DNA from: Maledivibacter sp.
GTDB taxonomy: Bacteria; Bacillota; Clostridia; Peptostreptococcales; Caminicellaceae
Reading direction: 5' to 3'
Length of the DNA: 64,000 bases
NCBI GenBank assembly: GCA_025210375.1
Contig: JAOASB010000004.1
Coordinates: 1 to 64,000 of the forward strand
This document shows, piece after piece, positions 46,437 through 56,623 of this stretch (within the stretch, counting starts at the first letter, position 1; each line of letters opens with the position of its first letter). The translations under genes were made by a program, and so were the position numbers. The notes under the pieces were generated by a model. The model saw only the letters and a program-made list of their open reading frames with translations. It did no database searches and was not told where the DNA came from.

Positions 46437-47508
46437 TAGAAACATCTCCTTTCTTTTTAGTGGTACTCATTTCTGAATTAAAATAAGCTACTAATCCCAA
46501 TATGATTAAACAAATGATAACTGCAGTTTGGCCATTGGGAGTGGGTCCTTTGGGGGATGAAGCCAATTTGAAGTTATGTGCAATAGCAGCTCCAACGAAC
46601 ATGCCTATAACTGCTATGGCAGAATCAGTATTTCCCTCACCAGCAAGAATAAGCTGTCTTAAAGGGCACCCGCCTAGCAATACAGATCCCCAACCACACA
46701 AGAGCATTCCTAAAAAGTTCCAAAGTGCATCGGAATGGGCTACAGGCTGTGAAGCAAAACCAAGCTTAAAATAGCCTAAAGCAAAGTTACCAATTAAAGT
46801 AAACAACAATATAGATATGAATCCAGAAATCAGATATGTATCTTTAAATAAAATTAAATCCCTTATTCCACCAACCATACACAGTCTAGTTTTCTGAGCA
46901 AGTGCCCCTACTATTAGTCCTGCAACTAGGGATAATAATATCGGTGCTGCCATTGAACCGGGACCCTTTTCACTGAAAAAAATGAAAGCCGGTGCCATAA
47001 ATAATAATATAGCCAATAAAGCATTTACTATTGGAAAGGCAAAGCCTTCGGTTTTTGGTAGCTTATAGCTTCTTTTAAGGTTAAAACCTCTATTTAAGAA
47101 TACAATGCCTAAACCTATACCTACTGCGAATCCAACTAAGCCAATTATGGCATTTAAGTCACCGCCAGCAATTCTTAGAACCATTCTAAGGGGACAACCT
47201 AAAAATACTAGTGCGCCAATCATAACAATTACCCCAAGTGTAAATCGGATGAAAGGAGAAGAACCTCCCTTTGCACTGAATTCTTTGTTACTAAATGCCA
47301 TTAGAAAAGCACCTATTACCAAACCCATGACTTCAGGTCTAAGGTATTGGACTACTGCGGCCCTATGTAGGCCTAAAGCCCCAGCGATGTCCCTTATAAA
47401 GCATGCGATACAGAAACCCATATTTTGTGGATTCCCAAACTTAACTAGTAGCACGGCGATGATTCCTACAATCGCTCCTGTAATAATGATACCTTTTTTT
47501 TCTTTCAC
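46429..47508 (-). CDS. yedE: YedE-family putative selenium transporter
   Basis: 359 residues, about nine membrane segments, two half-repeats each carrying a GCPLR motif (FLGCPLRMVLRIAGGDLNA and LGGCPLRQLILAGEGNTD). YeeE/YedE proteins move sulfur or selenium compounds; the association with DUF3343 and the TusA-like protein favours selenium. GTG 47508 follows GGAGG. Divergent from the cysteine desulfurase-like gene. Confidence 0.87.
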   Translation of the reverse strand: MKEKKGIIITGAIVGIIAVLLVKFGNPQNMGFCIACFIRDIAGALGLHRAAVVQYLRPEVMGLVIGAFLMAFSNKEFSAKGGSSPFIRFTLGVIVMIGALVFLGCPLRMVLRIAGGDLNAIIGLVGFAVGIGLGIVFLNRGFNLKRSYKLPKTEGFAFPIVNALLAILLFMAPAFIFFSEKGPGSMAAPILLSLVAGLIVGALAQKTRLCMVGGIRDLILFKDTYLISGFISILLFTLIGNFALGYFKLGFASQPVAHSDALWNFLGMLLCGWGSVLLGGCPLRQLILAGEGNTDSAIAVIGMFVGAAIAHNFKLASSPKGPTPNGQTAVIICLIILGLVAYFNSEMSTTKKKGDVSIG

Positions 47509-47704
47509 AAAAAAGCCTCCTTTTTTATATGTTGGAAAATATTAGTACATAACTATTTTATCAATATCTCATTATGAAGTTAAATCAATAATTTCTATAG
47601 CATAAGCTTTACCCATAGAAAAAAATTATAAGAAATGGTAATAGGTGTAAAAATCTTATATAATTCAAGTAGAGATAATTAATCTACTTTTTAGGAGGGG
47701 TAAA

Positions 47705-48853
47705 ATGGACGGCGTATATTTGGATAATGGAGCTACATCATTTCCCAAGGCACCTGGGGTAGCAGAGAGTATGACAAATTATTTGACTAATATCGGATGT
47801 AATATAAATCGGGGAGCATATAATTCATCCTTTATGGCAGAGGATATGGTATATGAAACAAGGGAGCTATTATGTCAATTATTTAATTTTGATAAGCCAG
47901 AGAACGTGGTATTTACGAAAAATATTACTGAGGGCTTAAATGTATTAATGAAAGGACTTTGTAAAAAGAATGATCATATTATTGTTTCATCCATGGAGCA
48001 TAATGCAGTGATGCGACCTATAAACGCTTTAAAGCATATGGGAGTAGAATATACAAAGGTGAAATGTAATGATAAAGGAGAATTAAATACAGCCCATATA
48101 CTGAACCATATAAAGCATAATACTAAAGCAGTAATTATGACCCATGCATCTAATGTTTGTGGAACAATCTTGGATCTTGAAGAAGTTGGGAATATATGCA
48201 GGGATAGAAATATAAACTTCATAATAGATACGGCCCAAACGGCAGGATTTTTAGACATAGACTACAAAGGATTAAAGGCTGATGCCATAGCCTTTACAGG
48301 GCATAAGGGGTTGTTAGGGCCCCAGGGAATAGGTGGATTCATAATAAATGATAAACTGGTTAGAGAAATGAGCAGTTTTATTGAAGGTGGCACAGGAAGT
48401 TTATCAGAACATGAGATTCAACCGGAATATATGCCCGATAAATTTGAAGCGGGAACAATGAACATACCTGGAATATTTGGGTTAAATGCTGCACTTAAAT
48501 ACATATTGAATAAGGGGACTAATGAAATAAGGAAAAAAGAGTTACTTTTACTGGAAAGCTTCCTAAGTAGGGTTTCAGATATTGAAGAAGCTAGATTAAT
48601 TGGGAAAAAATCACTAGAGGGCAGAACCGCCCTTGTATCTATCGACTTTCCTAGATATGATAATGCAGAGATTTCATATAAGCTGTACAAAGAATTTGGA
48701 ATTATGACAAGGTGTGGGCTTCATTGTGCCCCGTCCGCCCATATGACACTTAATACATTTCCAAAGGGGACAGTTAGATTTAGTTTTAGTCACTTTAATA
48801 CCCTTGAACACATTGATTATGCAGTGAATAGCATAAGCCAATGTGTTAAATAG
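47705..48853 (+). CDS. Cysteine desulfurase-family protein
   Basis: 382 residues, class V aminotransferase fold. PLP lysine in AFTGHKGLLGPQG; active-site cysteine region TRCGLHCAPSAH. It would release sulfur from cysteine or selenium from selenocysteine. Facing the YedE/TusA/DUF3343 operon, it completes a likely selenium-handling module. AGGAGGGG precedes ATG 47705. Confidence 0.88.
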   Translation: MDGVYLDNGATSFPKAPGVAESMTNYLTNIGCNINRGAYNSSFMAEDMVYETRELLCQLFNFDKPENVVFTKNITEGLNVLMKGLCKKNDHIIVSSMEHNAVMRPINALKHMGVEYTKVKCNDKGELNTAHILNHIKHNTKAVIMTHASNVCGTILDLEEVGNICRDRNINFIIDTAQTAGFLDIDYKGLKADAIAFTGHKGLLGPQGIGGFIINDKLVREMSSFIEGGTGSLSEHEIQPEYMPDKFEAGTMNIPGIFGLNAALKYILNKGTNEIRKKELLLLESFLSRVSDIEEARLIGKKSLEGRTALVSIDFPRYDNAEISYKLYKEFGIMTRCGLHCAPSAHMTLNTFPKGTVRFSFSHFNTLEHIDYAVNSISQCVK

Positions 48854-49011
48854 AAAGACAGACTAACATTATTTTTTCGTGTGGCCTATTTGTTTAATTG
48901 AAATATTACCATAAATTACATATTATTAAAGTAAAGGAATAATCAAATTAATGAAGAATCTAAAAATATGGAAGCATATATCATATAATTGGCCGTAAGG
49001 AGAGAAGTATT

Positions 49012-50352
49012 GTGAATAAGAGAATTGTATTTTTGGGTTCATTATTACTTGGCTTGAGCATTATATGTAATTTTTTACTTTTAGATATAGTCACAGCACA
49101 ACAAGCACAGGTATATGGTTATAAAACTTACTCAAAGAATGTAGTGATTGAAATCGATGGAGAAATATTGAAGCTTGATGTACAACCTATGATAGTCGAT
49201 GATAGAACATTAGTACCCTTTAGAAAAATTTTAGAAGCCCTGGGAGCAAAGGTAGATTGGTATGGAGAAACTAGAAAAGTCACGGCTATAAAGGACAATT
49301 TGGTTATAGAGCTTAGGATCGATAATAAAGTTGCCCTAATAAATAAAGAGGCTACTGAATTAGAGGTTCCAGCAATGATTGTGGAAGGAAGAACCCTTAT
49401 ACCAGCTAGATTTATAGCTGAGGCATTGGGATGTTCTGTAGACTGGAATGGAAATACTAGGACGGTAAGTATTGATACTTTAATTGAAAAAACCAGCAAT
49501 AAAAAAGAATTTAGTTTCCAAGGAATAGTCATTGGGGATTCAGAGGATAAGGTGATTGAAGCTTTAGGAAGTCCTCCACGGAAAGACTTAAGTAAATATG
49601 GTTTTACATGGTATATATACAATGGAGATTATAGTAAATACATTCAAATAGGTATAAAGGATAATAAAGTTGTGGGGATATATACAAATGCACGGAATTG
49701 GAAATCAGATAAAAAAATTACTATAGGGTCAACTAAAAAGGAGGTCAATAGCAAGTATAGTAATCCTTTAAGTGGGATTAAGAAAGGAAACACAATATAT
49801 AACCTAGACACTTCCCAAGGGGATACCTACCTAATCGATGATTACTATATAACTATATTTTATGACAAGTATAATGACAACACTGTAACGGCTGTACTAC
49901 TTATAGAAAAAGAAACAGAAGAAACATTAAACAGCTTCTTTGGTGAACCTAGTTATGAGTTAAGAAAAAGCTATGAAAGACAAAGCATTGATTTGGCCAA
50001 TGCCATAAGAGCAAGACATAATAAGCCTGCATATATCTGGGATGAAAATATTTCTAGTGTAGCTAGAAAACATAGTCAAGATATGGGTGATAGGAATTAT
50101 TTTTCACATCAAAATCCAGATGGGAAATCACCCTTTGATAGAATAGAAAATAACAATTTGAAGTTCATAATGGCAGCTGAGAACATAGCGGCAGGGCAGC
50201 CAAGTGCTATAATTGCCCATGAAAACTGGATGAATTCTGAGGGACATAGAAAGAATATTTTAGGAGATTGCAAAAAAATGGGAGTGGGAGTTTATTTAGG
50301 AGGGTCATACCATATTTATTATACTCAGAACTTCTACACTCCTAAAAACTAA
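49012..50352 (+). CDS. Secreted protein with copper-amine-oxidase-like stalk and CAP domain
   Basis: 446 residues. A signal peptide or anchor (about 5-29) is followed by two stalk repeats of the copper amine oxidase N-like type (about 40-155; PMIVDDRTLVPFRKILEALG and PAMIVEGRTLIPARFIAEAL), a CAP-associated domain (about 165-300) and a CAP/SCP (YkwD-type) domain (about 322-445; HSQDMGDRNYFSHQNPDGKS, AENIAAGQ). Such proteins sit on or near the cell wall or spore surface. GTG 49012 has AAGGAGAG upstream. Confidence 0.88.
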   Translation: MNKRIVFLGSLLLGLSIICNFLLLDIVTAQQAQVYGYKTYSKNVVIEIDGEILKLDVQPMIVDDRTLVPFRKILEALGAKVDWYGETRKVTAIKDNLVIELRIDNKVALINKEATELEVPAMIVEGRTLIPARFIAEALGCSVDWNGNTRTVSIDTLIEKTSNKKEFSFQGIVIGDSEDKVIEALGSPPRKDLSKYGFTWYIYNGDYSKYIQIGIKDNKVVGIYTNARNWKSDKKITIGSTKKEVNSKYSNPLSGIKKGNTIYNLDTSQGDTYLIDDYYITIFYDKYNDNTVTAVLLIEKETEETLNSFFGEPSYELRKSYERQSIDLANAIRARHNKPAYIWDENISSVARKHSQDMGDRNYFSHQNPDGKSPFDRIENNNLKFIMAAENIAAGQPSAIIAHENWMNSEGHRKNILGDCKKMGVGVYLGGSYHIYYTQNFYTPKN

Positions 50353-50374
50353 ATGCTAAAATTTTATAGAAAGC

Positions 50375-50424
50375 AAATTAGGATGGAGGGCAGAGATTGT
50401 CGCTTTCCATCCTAATTTTTTTGA
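50375..50424 (+). terminator. Terminator after CAP-domain gene
   Basis: AAATTAGGATGGA (50375-50387) pairs with TCCATCCTAATTT (50406-50418), followed by more T. Confidence 0.85.
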
Positions 50425-50552
50425 ATATTTAATTGTTCTTGAATAAAAACATAAGCCCTTAGGAAGAATGATATTGAAAATCATTATCGTTTATAGTATA
50501 ATTACATTAGACATTGTATACAGTATACGTCAAACCAGAACAAAAACTAATT

Positions 50553-50709
50553 GAGGGAACCTCATAACTCTTACTTGGCTAAACCTACTATGGGATATCA
50601 TCCTTGATTTAATTGCTTAAGATATAAGCATATTTGATGGTATAGTTATTGGGATTTTAAAACTACATGTGTAGATGGTTCTTATAAAAAGTAATTATGC
50701 AATTTGTTC
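50553..50709 (-). repeat. Family A element, copy A7 (full length, inverted)
   Basis: 157 bp with exact AATT duplication (50549-50552 and 50710-50713). It lies about 90 bases upstream of pflB. Confidence 0.9.
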
Positions 50710-50801
50710 AATTAACAAATAAGAGTTATTGTGAAGATAGAAATTGCAAATAATAGAAGCAAGATAAGAGTAGCCTATAGTCATGGAAGGATGTGAATAA
50801 T

Positions 50802-53027
50802 GTGAAGCAATGGAAAAATTTCAATAAGGGTAGATGGATGAAGGAAGTAGATGTCCGCAATTTTATTCAAGAAAATTATATCCCCTATGAAGGTGATGAA
50901 AGCTTTTTAGCCCCTGCAACACATAGAACAGAGGAATTATGGAATAGGGTTCTTATGCTTATGAAAGAAGAAAGAGCTAAGGGGGTTTTAGATGCAGAAA
51001 CAAAAAAAGTTTCTTCAATCACTTCATATGCTCCGGGATATATAGATAAGGAGCTAGAACAAATAGTTGGTTTGCAGACAGATAAACCCCTTAAGAGAGG
51101 AATTGTACCATTTGGAGGACTTAGGGTGGTAAGAAAGGCTCTAAATGCCTATGGATATGAACTAGACGAGCAAACTGAAGAGATATTTTTGAAATATAGG
51201 AAAACCCATAATGATGGTGTATTTGATGCATATACGGATGAGATGAAAAGGGCAAGAAGCTATGGCATTATATCAGGACTTCCCGATGCCTATGGACGTG
51301 GAAGAATAATAGGAGATTATAGAAGAGTTGCTTTATATGGTGTTGATAAACTAATTGAAGAAAAGAAATTAGAATTAAAGCAGCTAGAGATGGATTATAT
51401 GGAGTCCAGGGTGGTAAGACTTAGGGAGGAAATAGCTGAACAAATACAAGCTTTACATGAGCTTAAAAAAATGGCTGAAGAATATGGCTTTGATATATCC
51501 CATCCTGCTCAAAATGCAAAGGAGGCAGTACAGTGGACATATTTCGCATATCTTGGAGCTATCAAGGAGCAAGATGGAGCGGCAATGTCCTTGGGACGTG
51601 TTTCTACCTTTTTTGATATTTATTTTGAAAGGGATATAAAGGATGGATTATTGACAGAAAATGGGGTTCAAGAAATCATAGATCATTTTGTAATGAAGCT
51701 TAGAATGGTACGTTTTCTTAGAACAACAGATTATAATGAGTTGTTTTCTGGTGATCCAACTTGGGTAACAGAAGTCATTGGGGGTATGGGTGTAGATGGA
51801 AGAACATTAGTGACCAAAACAAGCTATAGAATTCTTCACACCCTATACACTCTTGGACCTGCTCCGGAACCTAATTTAACTATTTTGTGGTCAGTAAATC
51901 TTCCGGAAGACTTCAAAAGATATTGTTCAAAGGTTTCTATAGATACAAGCTCTATTCAATATGAAAACGATGATTTAATGAGGGAATGGTTTGGTGACGA
52001 TTATGGAATAGCTTGTTGTGTGTCAGCTATGAAAATAGGTAAGCAAATGCAGTTTTTTGGTGCGAGAGCTAATTTAGCTAAGGCACTTCTATATGCAATA
52101 AATGGTGGTAAAGATGAAAAAACTGGGGAGCAGGTTGGTCCCGAATTTGCTCCTATTAATTCACAGTATTTAGAATATGATGAGGTCATAAGAAAATTTG
52201 ATCAGGTAATGGATTGGCTAGCTCAACTTTATATAAATACTTTAAATATCATCCATTTTATGCATGATAAGTACAACTATGAAAAACTTCAGATGGCATT
52301 ACACGACAAGGATGTTTTAAGGACCTCAGCTTGTGGAGTGGCAGGGCTTTCTGTAGTTGCTGATTCACTATCAGCAATTAAGTATTCAAAGGTAAAAGTA
52401 ATTAGAAATGAAGACGGTTTAGCTGTGGACTATGAGGTTGAAGGGAACTACCCCGCATTTGGTAATAATGATGATAAGGTTGATGATATAGCTGTGGATA
52501 TAGTAAAAATATTTATGAATAAGCTCCGTAAACATAAGACCTACAGAAGCTCAATACCTACACTGTCCATTTTAACCATAACTTCTAATGTAGTTTATGG
52601 TAAAAAGACTGGAAGTACACCGGATGGTAGAAAGGGAGGAGAGCCATTTGCACCGGGAGCAAATCCAATGCATGGTAGGGACGAGAAAGGTGCAGTAGCT
52701 TCTATGGCATCTGTGGCTAAAATACCCTATGAACATTCTGAGGATGGGATATCCTATACCTTCTCAATAGTACCAAAGGCTTTGGGTACAAATGAAGAAG
52801 AAAGAGCAATGAACCTTGTGGGCATATTAGACGGTTATTTTCATAATTTAGGCCATCATATAAATGTTAATGTATTAAACAAAGAAACCTTAATGGATGC
52901 CATGGAACATCCAGAAAAGTATCCTCAACTCACTATTCGTGTTTCAGGTTATGCAGTAAACTTTATTAAATTAACCAGAGAACAGCAATTAGACGTAATC
53001 AAAAGAACCTTCCATGAAAGATTCTAA
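50802..53027 (+). CDS. pflB: Formate C-acetyltransferase (pyruvate formate-lyase)
   Basis: 741 residues. The paired active-site cysteines are C405-C406 ([14 protein letters not shown]), and the radical glycine is G716 ([11 protein letters not shown]). It converts pyruvate plus CoA to acetyl-CoA and formate. GTG 50802 ([12 protein letters not shown]) matches the usual N-terminus; GTG 50793 is only 2 bases from the GGAAGG site. Followed after 20 bases by its activase. Confidence 0.95.
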   Translation: MKQWKNFNKGRWMKEVDVRNFIQENYIPYEGDESFLAPATHRTEELWNRVLMLMKEERAKGVLDAETKKVSSITSYAPGYIDKELEQIVGLQTDKPLKRGIVPFGGLRVVRKALNAYGYELDEQTEEIFLKYRKTHNDGVFDAYTDEMKRARSYGIISGLPDAYGRGRIIGDYRRVALYGVDKLIEEKKLELKQLEMDYMESRVVRLREEIAEQIQALHELKKMAEEYGFDISHPAQNAKEAVQWTYFAYLGAIKEQDGAAMSLGRVSTFFDIYFERDIKDGLLTENGVQEIIDHFVMKLRMVRFLRTTDYNELFSGDPTWVTEVIGGMGVDGRTLVTKTSYRILHTLYTLGPAPEPNLTILWSVNLPEDFKRYCSKVSIDTSSIQYENDDLMREWFGDDYGIACCVSAMKIGKQMQFFGARANLAKALLYAINGGKDEKTGEQVGPEFAPINSQYLEYDEVIRKFDQVMDWLAQLYINTLNIIHFMHDKYNYEKLQMALHDKDVLRTSACGVAGLSVVADSLSAIKYSKVKVIRNEDGLAVDYEVEGNYPAFGNNDDKVDDIAVDIVKIFMNKLRKHKTYRSSIPTLSILTITSNVVYGKKTGSTPDGRKGGEPFAPGANPMHGRDEKGAVASMASVAKIPYEHSEDGISYTFSIVPKALGTNEEERAMNLVGILDGYFHNLGHHINVNVLNKETLMDAMEHPEKYPQLTIRVSGYAVNFIKLTREQQLDVIKRTFHERF

Positions 53028-53047
53028 CTATAAAGAAGGTGTTACCT

Positions 53048-53779
53048 ATGAACATTACTGGAAGAATACATTCCGTAGAAACCTGTGGCACCCTAGATGG
53101 GCCTGGGCTTAGATATGTAGTGTTTTTTCAAGGATGTTCTTTGAGATGTCAGTATTGTCACAATCCGGATACGTGGAAAATCGATGAAGGGAAGGAAGTA
53201 ACTATAGATAATCTTATTGAGGATATACTTAAATATAGGGCATTTATGAAGTTCTCAAATGGGGGTGTTACTGCAAGTGGTGGAGAACCATTGTTACAAC
53301 ATGAATTTCTAAAAGAATTATTCAAAAGATGTAAACAGGAGAATATTCATACTGCAGTAGATACTTCCGGGTGTATTAAGTTAGATGCTGTAAAAGAGGC
53401 AGTAGAATATGCTGATCTAGTATTATTGGATATAAAGTCCTATAATACTAATAAGTTTAAAACAATAACTGGAGCATCAATTACTCCTATCCTTGAGTTC
53501 ATTAATTATCTGGAAAGTATAAAAAAACCGACTTGGATAAGGCATGTATTAGTTCCTGGGTTAACCGATGACTTATATGAGATAGATGAATTAGCGAAAT
53601 TCCTAGCTACTTTAAAGTGTGTAGAAAAAATTGAAGTTCTTCCATTTCATAAGATGGGAGAATATAAGTGGGAACAATTAGGCTATGGATATAAGTTGAG
53701 GGACACAAAGCCACCAACTAAGGAAATACTTAAAAAAGTAAAAGAAGTATTTGCAAAATATAAACTGAATATTTCCTAG
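53048..53779 (+). CDS. pflA: Pyruvate formate-lyase activating enzyme
   Basis: 243 residues, radical SAM. CSLRCQYC (about 29-36) carries the [4Fe-4S] ligands; the opening IHSVETCGTLDGPGLRYVVF is the PflA signature. It generates the radical on G716 of PflB. ATG 53048 follows GAAGGTG; the GTG at 53039 belongs to that ribosome site. Confidence 0.93.
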   Translation: MNITGRIHSVETCGTLDGPGLRYVVFFQGCSLRCQYCHNPDTWKIDEGKEVTIDNLIEDILKYRAFMKFSNGGVTASGGEPLLQHEFLKELFKRCKQENIHTAVDTSGCIKLDAVKEAVEYADLVLLDIKSYNTNKFKTITGASITPILEFINYLESIKKPTWIRHVLVPGLTDDLYEIDELAKFLATLKCVEKIEVLPFHKMGEYKWEQLGYGYKLRDTKPPTKEILKKVKEVFAKYKLNIS

Positions 53780-53786
53780 ATATCTG

Positions 53787-53815
53787 AGACTATAGATTAA
53801 TCTATAGTCTTAGTC
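53787..53815. terminator. Palindrome after pflA
   Basis: A perfect 24-bp palindrome built from AGACTATAGATT and its complement (53787-53810), followed by a T-rich stretch. Probable terminator. Confidence 0.6.
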
Positions 53816-53952
53816 TTTATCTATGATTTTTATTAAGCCAAGGCTTATCCTATTATTTATAGAGTAAAAAATACTATCTTAAGAATATGAAATAAAAAAA
53901 TAAAATTGTAGCATCTTGTCCGAATTAGTATATAATATATATGTTAAAACCA

Positions 53953-54056
53953 TACAGGGATTTTAGTATAGACTTTAACTTATACAAGTCCAAAATGCCT
54001 AAAATCATCGCATATTTGTCCATGTATAAATTAAAGTTTTGACTGGGATATCTATA
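53953..54056 (+). repeat. Family B/C hybrid element, copy B6
   Basis: 104 bp between TACA (53953-53956) and TATA (54053-54056). The left 30 bp follow family C (GGGATTTTAGTATAGACTTT), the right part follows family B (TGTATAAATTAAAGTTTTGA). It shows that B and C share ends. Confidence 0.75.
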
Positions 54057-54215
54057 TTCATAGGAGATTCAAGACTTTATTCCGTCTTTTTGTTTCTAAG
54101 ATATTCATCAAATTTTGATGTGCCGTCCAGATATGCCTTGGAAATCAAAACTAATAGCATACCTGCAAACTTCCTATGAATAATGTGGGTTAAAAAATAT
54201 AGAAAGGATGATCTT

Positions 54216-54737
54216 ATGAAAAAAAATCCAGTAGTTAAGATAGAAATGGAAAATGGAGAACAAATCAAGGTAGAATTATATGCCGATAAAGCACCAAATA
54301 CAGTTAATAATTTCATCTCACTTGTTAGAAAGGGTTTTTATGATGGATTGATATTCCATAGGGTTATTAGAGGATTTATGATACAAGGTGGATGCCCAGA
54401 GGGATCAGGTATGGGAGGACCCGGCTATTCAATTAAAGGAGAGTTTTCAATGAATAGCTTTAATAATGATGTAAAGCATACCAAGGGTGTTATTTCTATG
54501 GCGAGAGCATCAAATCCCAATTCAGCTGGTTCACAATTCTTTATAATGCACAAGGATTCGCCACATCTAGATAGACAGTACGCAGCATTTGGAAAGGTTA
54601 TTGAAGGTTTTGAGGAAGTTGAAAGAATAGCAAATACTGCAACAAATCATATGGACAGACCATTAGAGGATGAAAGAATAAAAGAAGTTACAGTTGAGTT
54701 GTTCGGTGAGGAATATGAAGAACCTGAAAAAATATAA
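54216..54737 (+). CDS. Cyclophilin-type peptidyl-prolyl isomerase
   Basis: 173 residues, single cyclophilin domain with catalytic and substrate-binding motifs FHRVIRGFMIQGG and SAGSQFFIMHKDSPHLD. No signal peptide, so it acts in the cytoplasm. ATG 54216 (MKKNPVVKIEM) follows AAAGGATG; the longer frame upstream lacks a ribosome site. Confidence 0.92.
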   Translation: MKKNPVVKIEMENGEQIKVELYADKAPNTVNNFISLVRKGFYDGLIFHRVIRGFMIQGGCPEGSGMGGPGYSIKGEFSMNSFNNDVKHTKGVISMARASNPNSAGSQFFIMHKDSPHLDRQYAAFGKVIEGFEEVERIANTATNHMDRPLEDERIKEVTVELFGEEYEEPEKI

Positions 54738-54760
54738 AAAATAGAAGCAGCCTGACATCT

Positions 54761-54808
54761 TGTTGACTTTGTCAACAATCTACCTTGTGGAGGTAGATTT
54801 TTTTTGCA
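54761..54808 (+). terminator. Double hairpin terminator after cyclophilin gene
   Basis: TGTTGAC/GTCAACA (54761-54777), then AATCTACC (54777-54784) against GGTAGATT (54792-54799) with a run of T. Confidence 0.85.
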
Positions 54809-54835
54809 TAAAAATAAAAAAATATAAATATATAC

Positions 54836-54864
54836 TTGCATAATTATAAAATAGTATGTATAAT
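54836..54864 (+). promoter_or_regulatory. Sigma-A promoter of amino acid ABC operon
   Basis: TTGCAT (54836-54841), 17 bases, TATAAT (54859-54864), 47 bases before the start codon. Confidence 0.8.
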
Positions 54865-54910
54865 ATTACAAGAAAGATAAATATTTTAAAAATGAGGAGG
54901 AAGAATAAAT

Positions 54911-55708
54911 ATGTTCAGTAAAAAAGGAAAAGGAATTATAGCTATTTTACTTATACTTTCGTTAATGGTTGCATTTTCAGGATGTACAAAGGAGTCAAAA
55001 TTAGATCAAATTAAGAAAAAGGGTAAAATTGTATTAGGTACTGCTGCGGATTATCCACCCTATGAATTCCATAAAGAGATTAATGGTCAAGATACAATTG
55101 TAGGGTTTGACATTGAGATTGCTAAAGCAATAGCTGAAGACCTTGGTGTTGAATTAGAAATAAAGGATATGAAATTCGATGGACTATTAGCTGCTTTAGT
55201 GGCGGATAAAATTGATTTTATAGTTGCGGGAATGGTACCTACAGAGGATAGAGAAAAAAGTGTTGATTTTACAAACCAATATTATAAGGCTGATCAAAGT
55301 ATTCTAATAAAGGCTGAAGACGCAGATAAGTTTAAAACAAAAGAGGATTTTAAAGGAGCTGTAGTGGGGGCTCAGAAAACAACAATACAAGAGGATATTG
55401 CAAAGTCTATAGAAGGTGCTGAAGTAAAAGGTCTTAGTAAAATAACTGATTTAGTGTTAGAACTGTCAAATGATAAAGTGGATGCTGTAGTACTTGTTAA
55501 TCCTGTGGCAAAAGCTTATGCTAAAAGTAATCCACAGCTTTATGTACCGGAAATCTCCTTTGGAACAGAAGATGGGGTTGCAGCAGCAGTAAACGAAGGA
55601 AATAAGGAATTAGTTGATGCAATCAATAAAACCCTAGATAAATTAATAAGTGAAGGCAAAATTGAGCAATTCATTTCTGATGCATGTGGATTAGCTTATA
55701 CAGAGTAA
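54911..55708 (+). CDS. Polar amino acid ABC binding lipoprotein
   Basis: 265 residues, family 3 solute-binding protein. Signal peptide with lipobox FSGC, lipid cysteine C25. Family signatures ADYPPYEFHKE and GFDIEIAKAIAEDLGVE. It delivers an amino acid to the downstream permease/ATPase; the ligand (glutamine, cystine, arginine?) cannot be read from sequence. GAGGAGG precedes ATG 54911. Confidence 0.92.
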   Translation: MFSKKGKGIIAILLILSLMVAFSGCTKESKLDQIKKKGKIVLGTAADYPPYEFHKEINGQDTIVGFDIEIAKAIAEDLGVELEIKDMKFDGLLAALVADKIDFIVAGMVPTEDREKSVDFTNQYYKADQSILIKAEDADKFKTKEDFKGAVVGAQKTTIQEDIAKSIEGAEVKGLSKITDLVLELSNDKVDAVVLVNPVAKAYAKSNPQLYVPEISFGTEDGVAAAVNEGNKELVDAINKTLDKLISEGKIEQFISDACGLAYTE

Positions 55709-55725
55709 GAGAAGATTGTGCTATA

Positions 55726-55752
55726 AAAGGGCTCGGAGAAACGAGCCTTTTT
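55726..55752 (+). terminator. Terminator after binding protein gene
   Basis: GGCTCG (55730-55735) pairs with CGAGCC (55742-55747), followed by TTTTT. It would limit read-through into the permease genes. Confidence 0.85.
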
Positions 55753-55874
55753 ATATATGTAGAAGATATAATAAACAAATATTAAATAGGTATAAGAAAA
55801 GATGCATGATATTATAACGGGTGATTATAGTAAAGATATTTCATGTAAATTAAAAAGTTTTATTTTGCAATAAG

Positions 55875-55922
55875 TATAGGGTTTTCATAGTATAAGTTAA
55901 AGTCTATACTAAAATCCCTGTA
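55875..55922 (-). repeat. Family C element, copy C2
   Basis: A 40-bp core (GGGTTTTCATAGTATAAGTT ... ATCCC) between TATA (55875-55878) and TGTA (55919-55922). It lies 38 bases before the permease start; an apparent ATG at 55922 belongs to its edge. Confidence 0.8.
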
Positions 55923-55960
55923 TGAAAAGCATAGGGATATATTTATTAGGAGGTGCAATA

Positions 55961-56623
55961 GTGGATTTAGTATTTTTAGCAAAGTATTATAAGTTTTTTA
56001 TAAGGGGTACAGGAATAACTTTATTAATCTCCTTTTTTGGGGTTATATTGGGGGTTGCTATCGGAGTTCTTTTAGCATTAATGAAGATGTCTAAAAAGTC
56101 TGTTTTAAGAATGATTGCAGCAACTTATATTGAAATTGTTAGGGGAACCCCTTTGCTGGTGCAGCTATTTATTATTTATATAGGCTTGCCAAAGGTAACT
56201 GGAATACCTTTGTCGGATTTAGCCATAGGAATAATAGCAGTATCATTCAATAGTGCGGCCTATGTTGCAGAAATTATAAGAGCTGGTATTCAATCAATTG
56301 ATAAAGGTCAAATGGAGGCAGCAAGATCCCTAGGTATGCCCCATGGTATGGCAATGAGATTAATTATTATACCCCAGGCTTTTAAAAATATATTGCCTGC
56401 CTTGGGAAATGAATTTATAGTTCTTGTTAAGGAATCGGCAATTGTTTCTGTTATTGGGATACATGATTTAATGTATAATGCGGATACCGTAAGAGGGATA
56501 TCCTTTAAGCCTTTTACACCTTTATTTATAGCAGCAATTATTTATTTTATTATTACATTTACTTTATCAAAGTTAGTAGGGAAGCTAGAGGGGAGGTTGC
56601 GTGCTGGTGATTCAAATAACTGA
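55961..56623 (+). CDS. Polar amino acid ABC permease
   Basis: 220 residues, about five membrane segments, His/Glu-type permease with the EAA loop [23 protein letters not shown] 55961 ([13 protein letters not shown]) is chosen because AGGAGGTG lies just upstream; the longer frame starts inside the C2 element. It overlaps the ATPase gene by about 20 bases. Confidence 0.9.
   Translation: MDLVFLAKYYKFFIRGTGITLLISFFGVILGVAIGVLLALMKMSKKSVLRMIAATYIEIVRGTPLLVQLFIIYIGLPKVTGIPLSDLAIGIIAVSFNSAAYVAEIIRAGIQSIDKGQMEAARSLGMPHGMAMRLIIIPQAFKNILPALGNEFIVLVKESAIVSVIGIHDLMYNADTVRGISFKPFTPLFIAAIIYFIITFTLSKLVGKLEGRLRAGDSNN

Noticed and set aside
47105-47545. Plus-strand frame of 146 codons opposite yedE
   Set aside because: Antisense shadow of a conserved membrane protein with no start signals.
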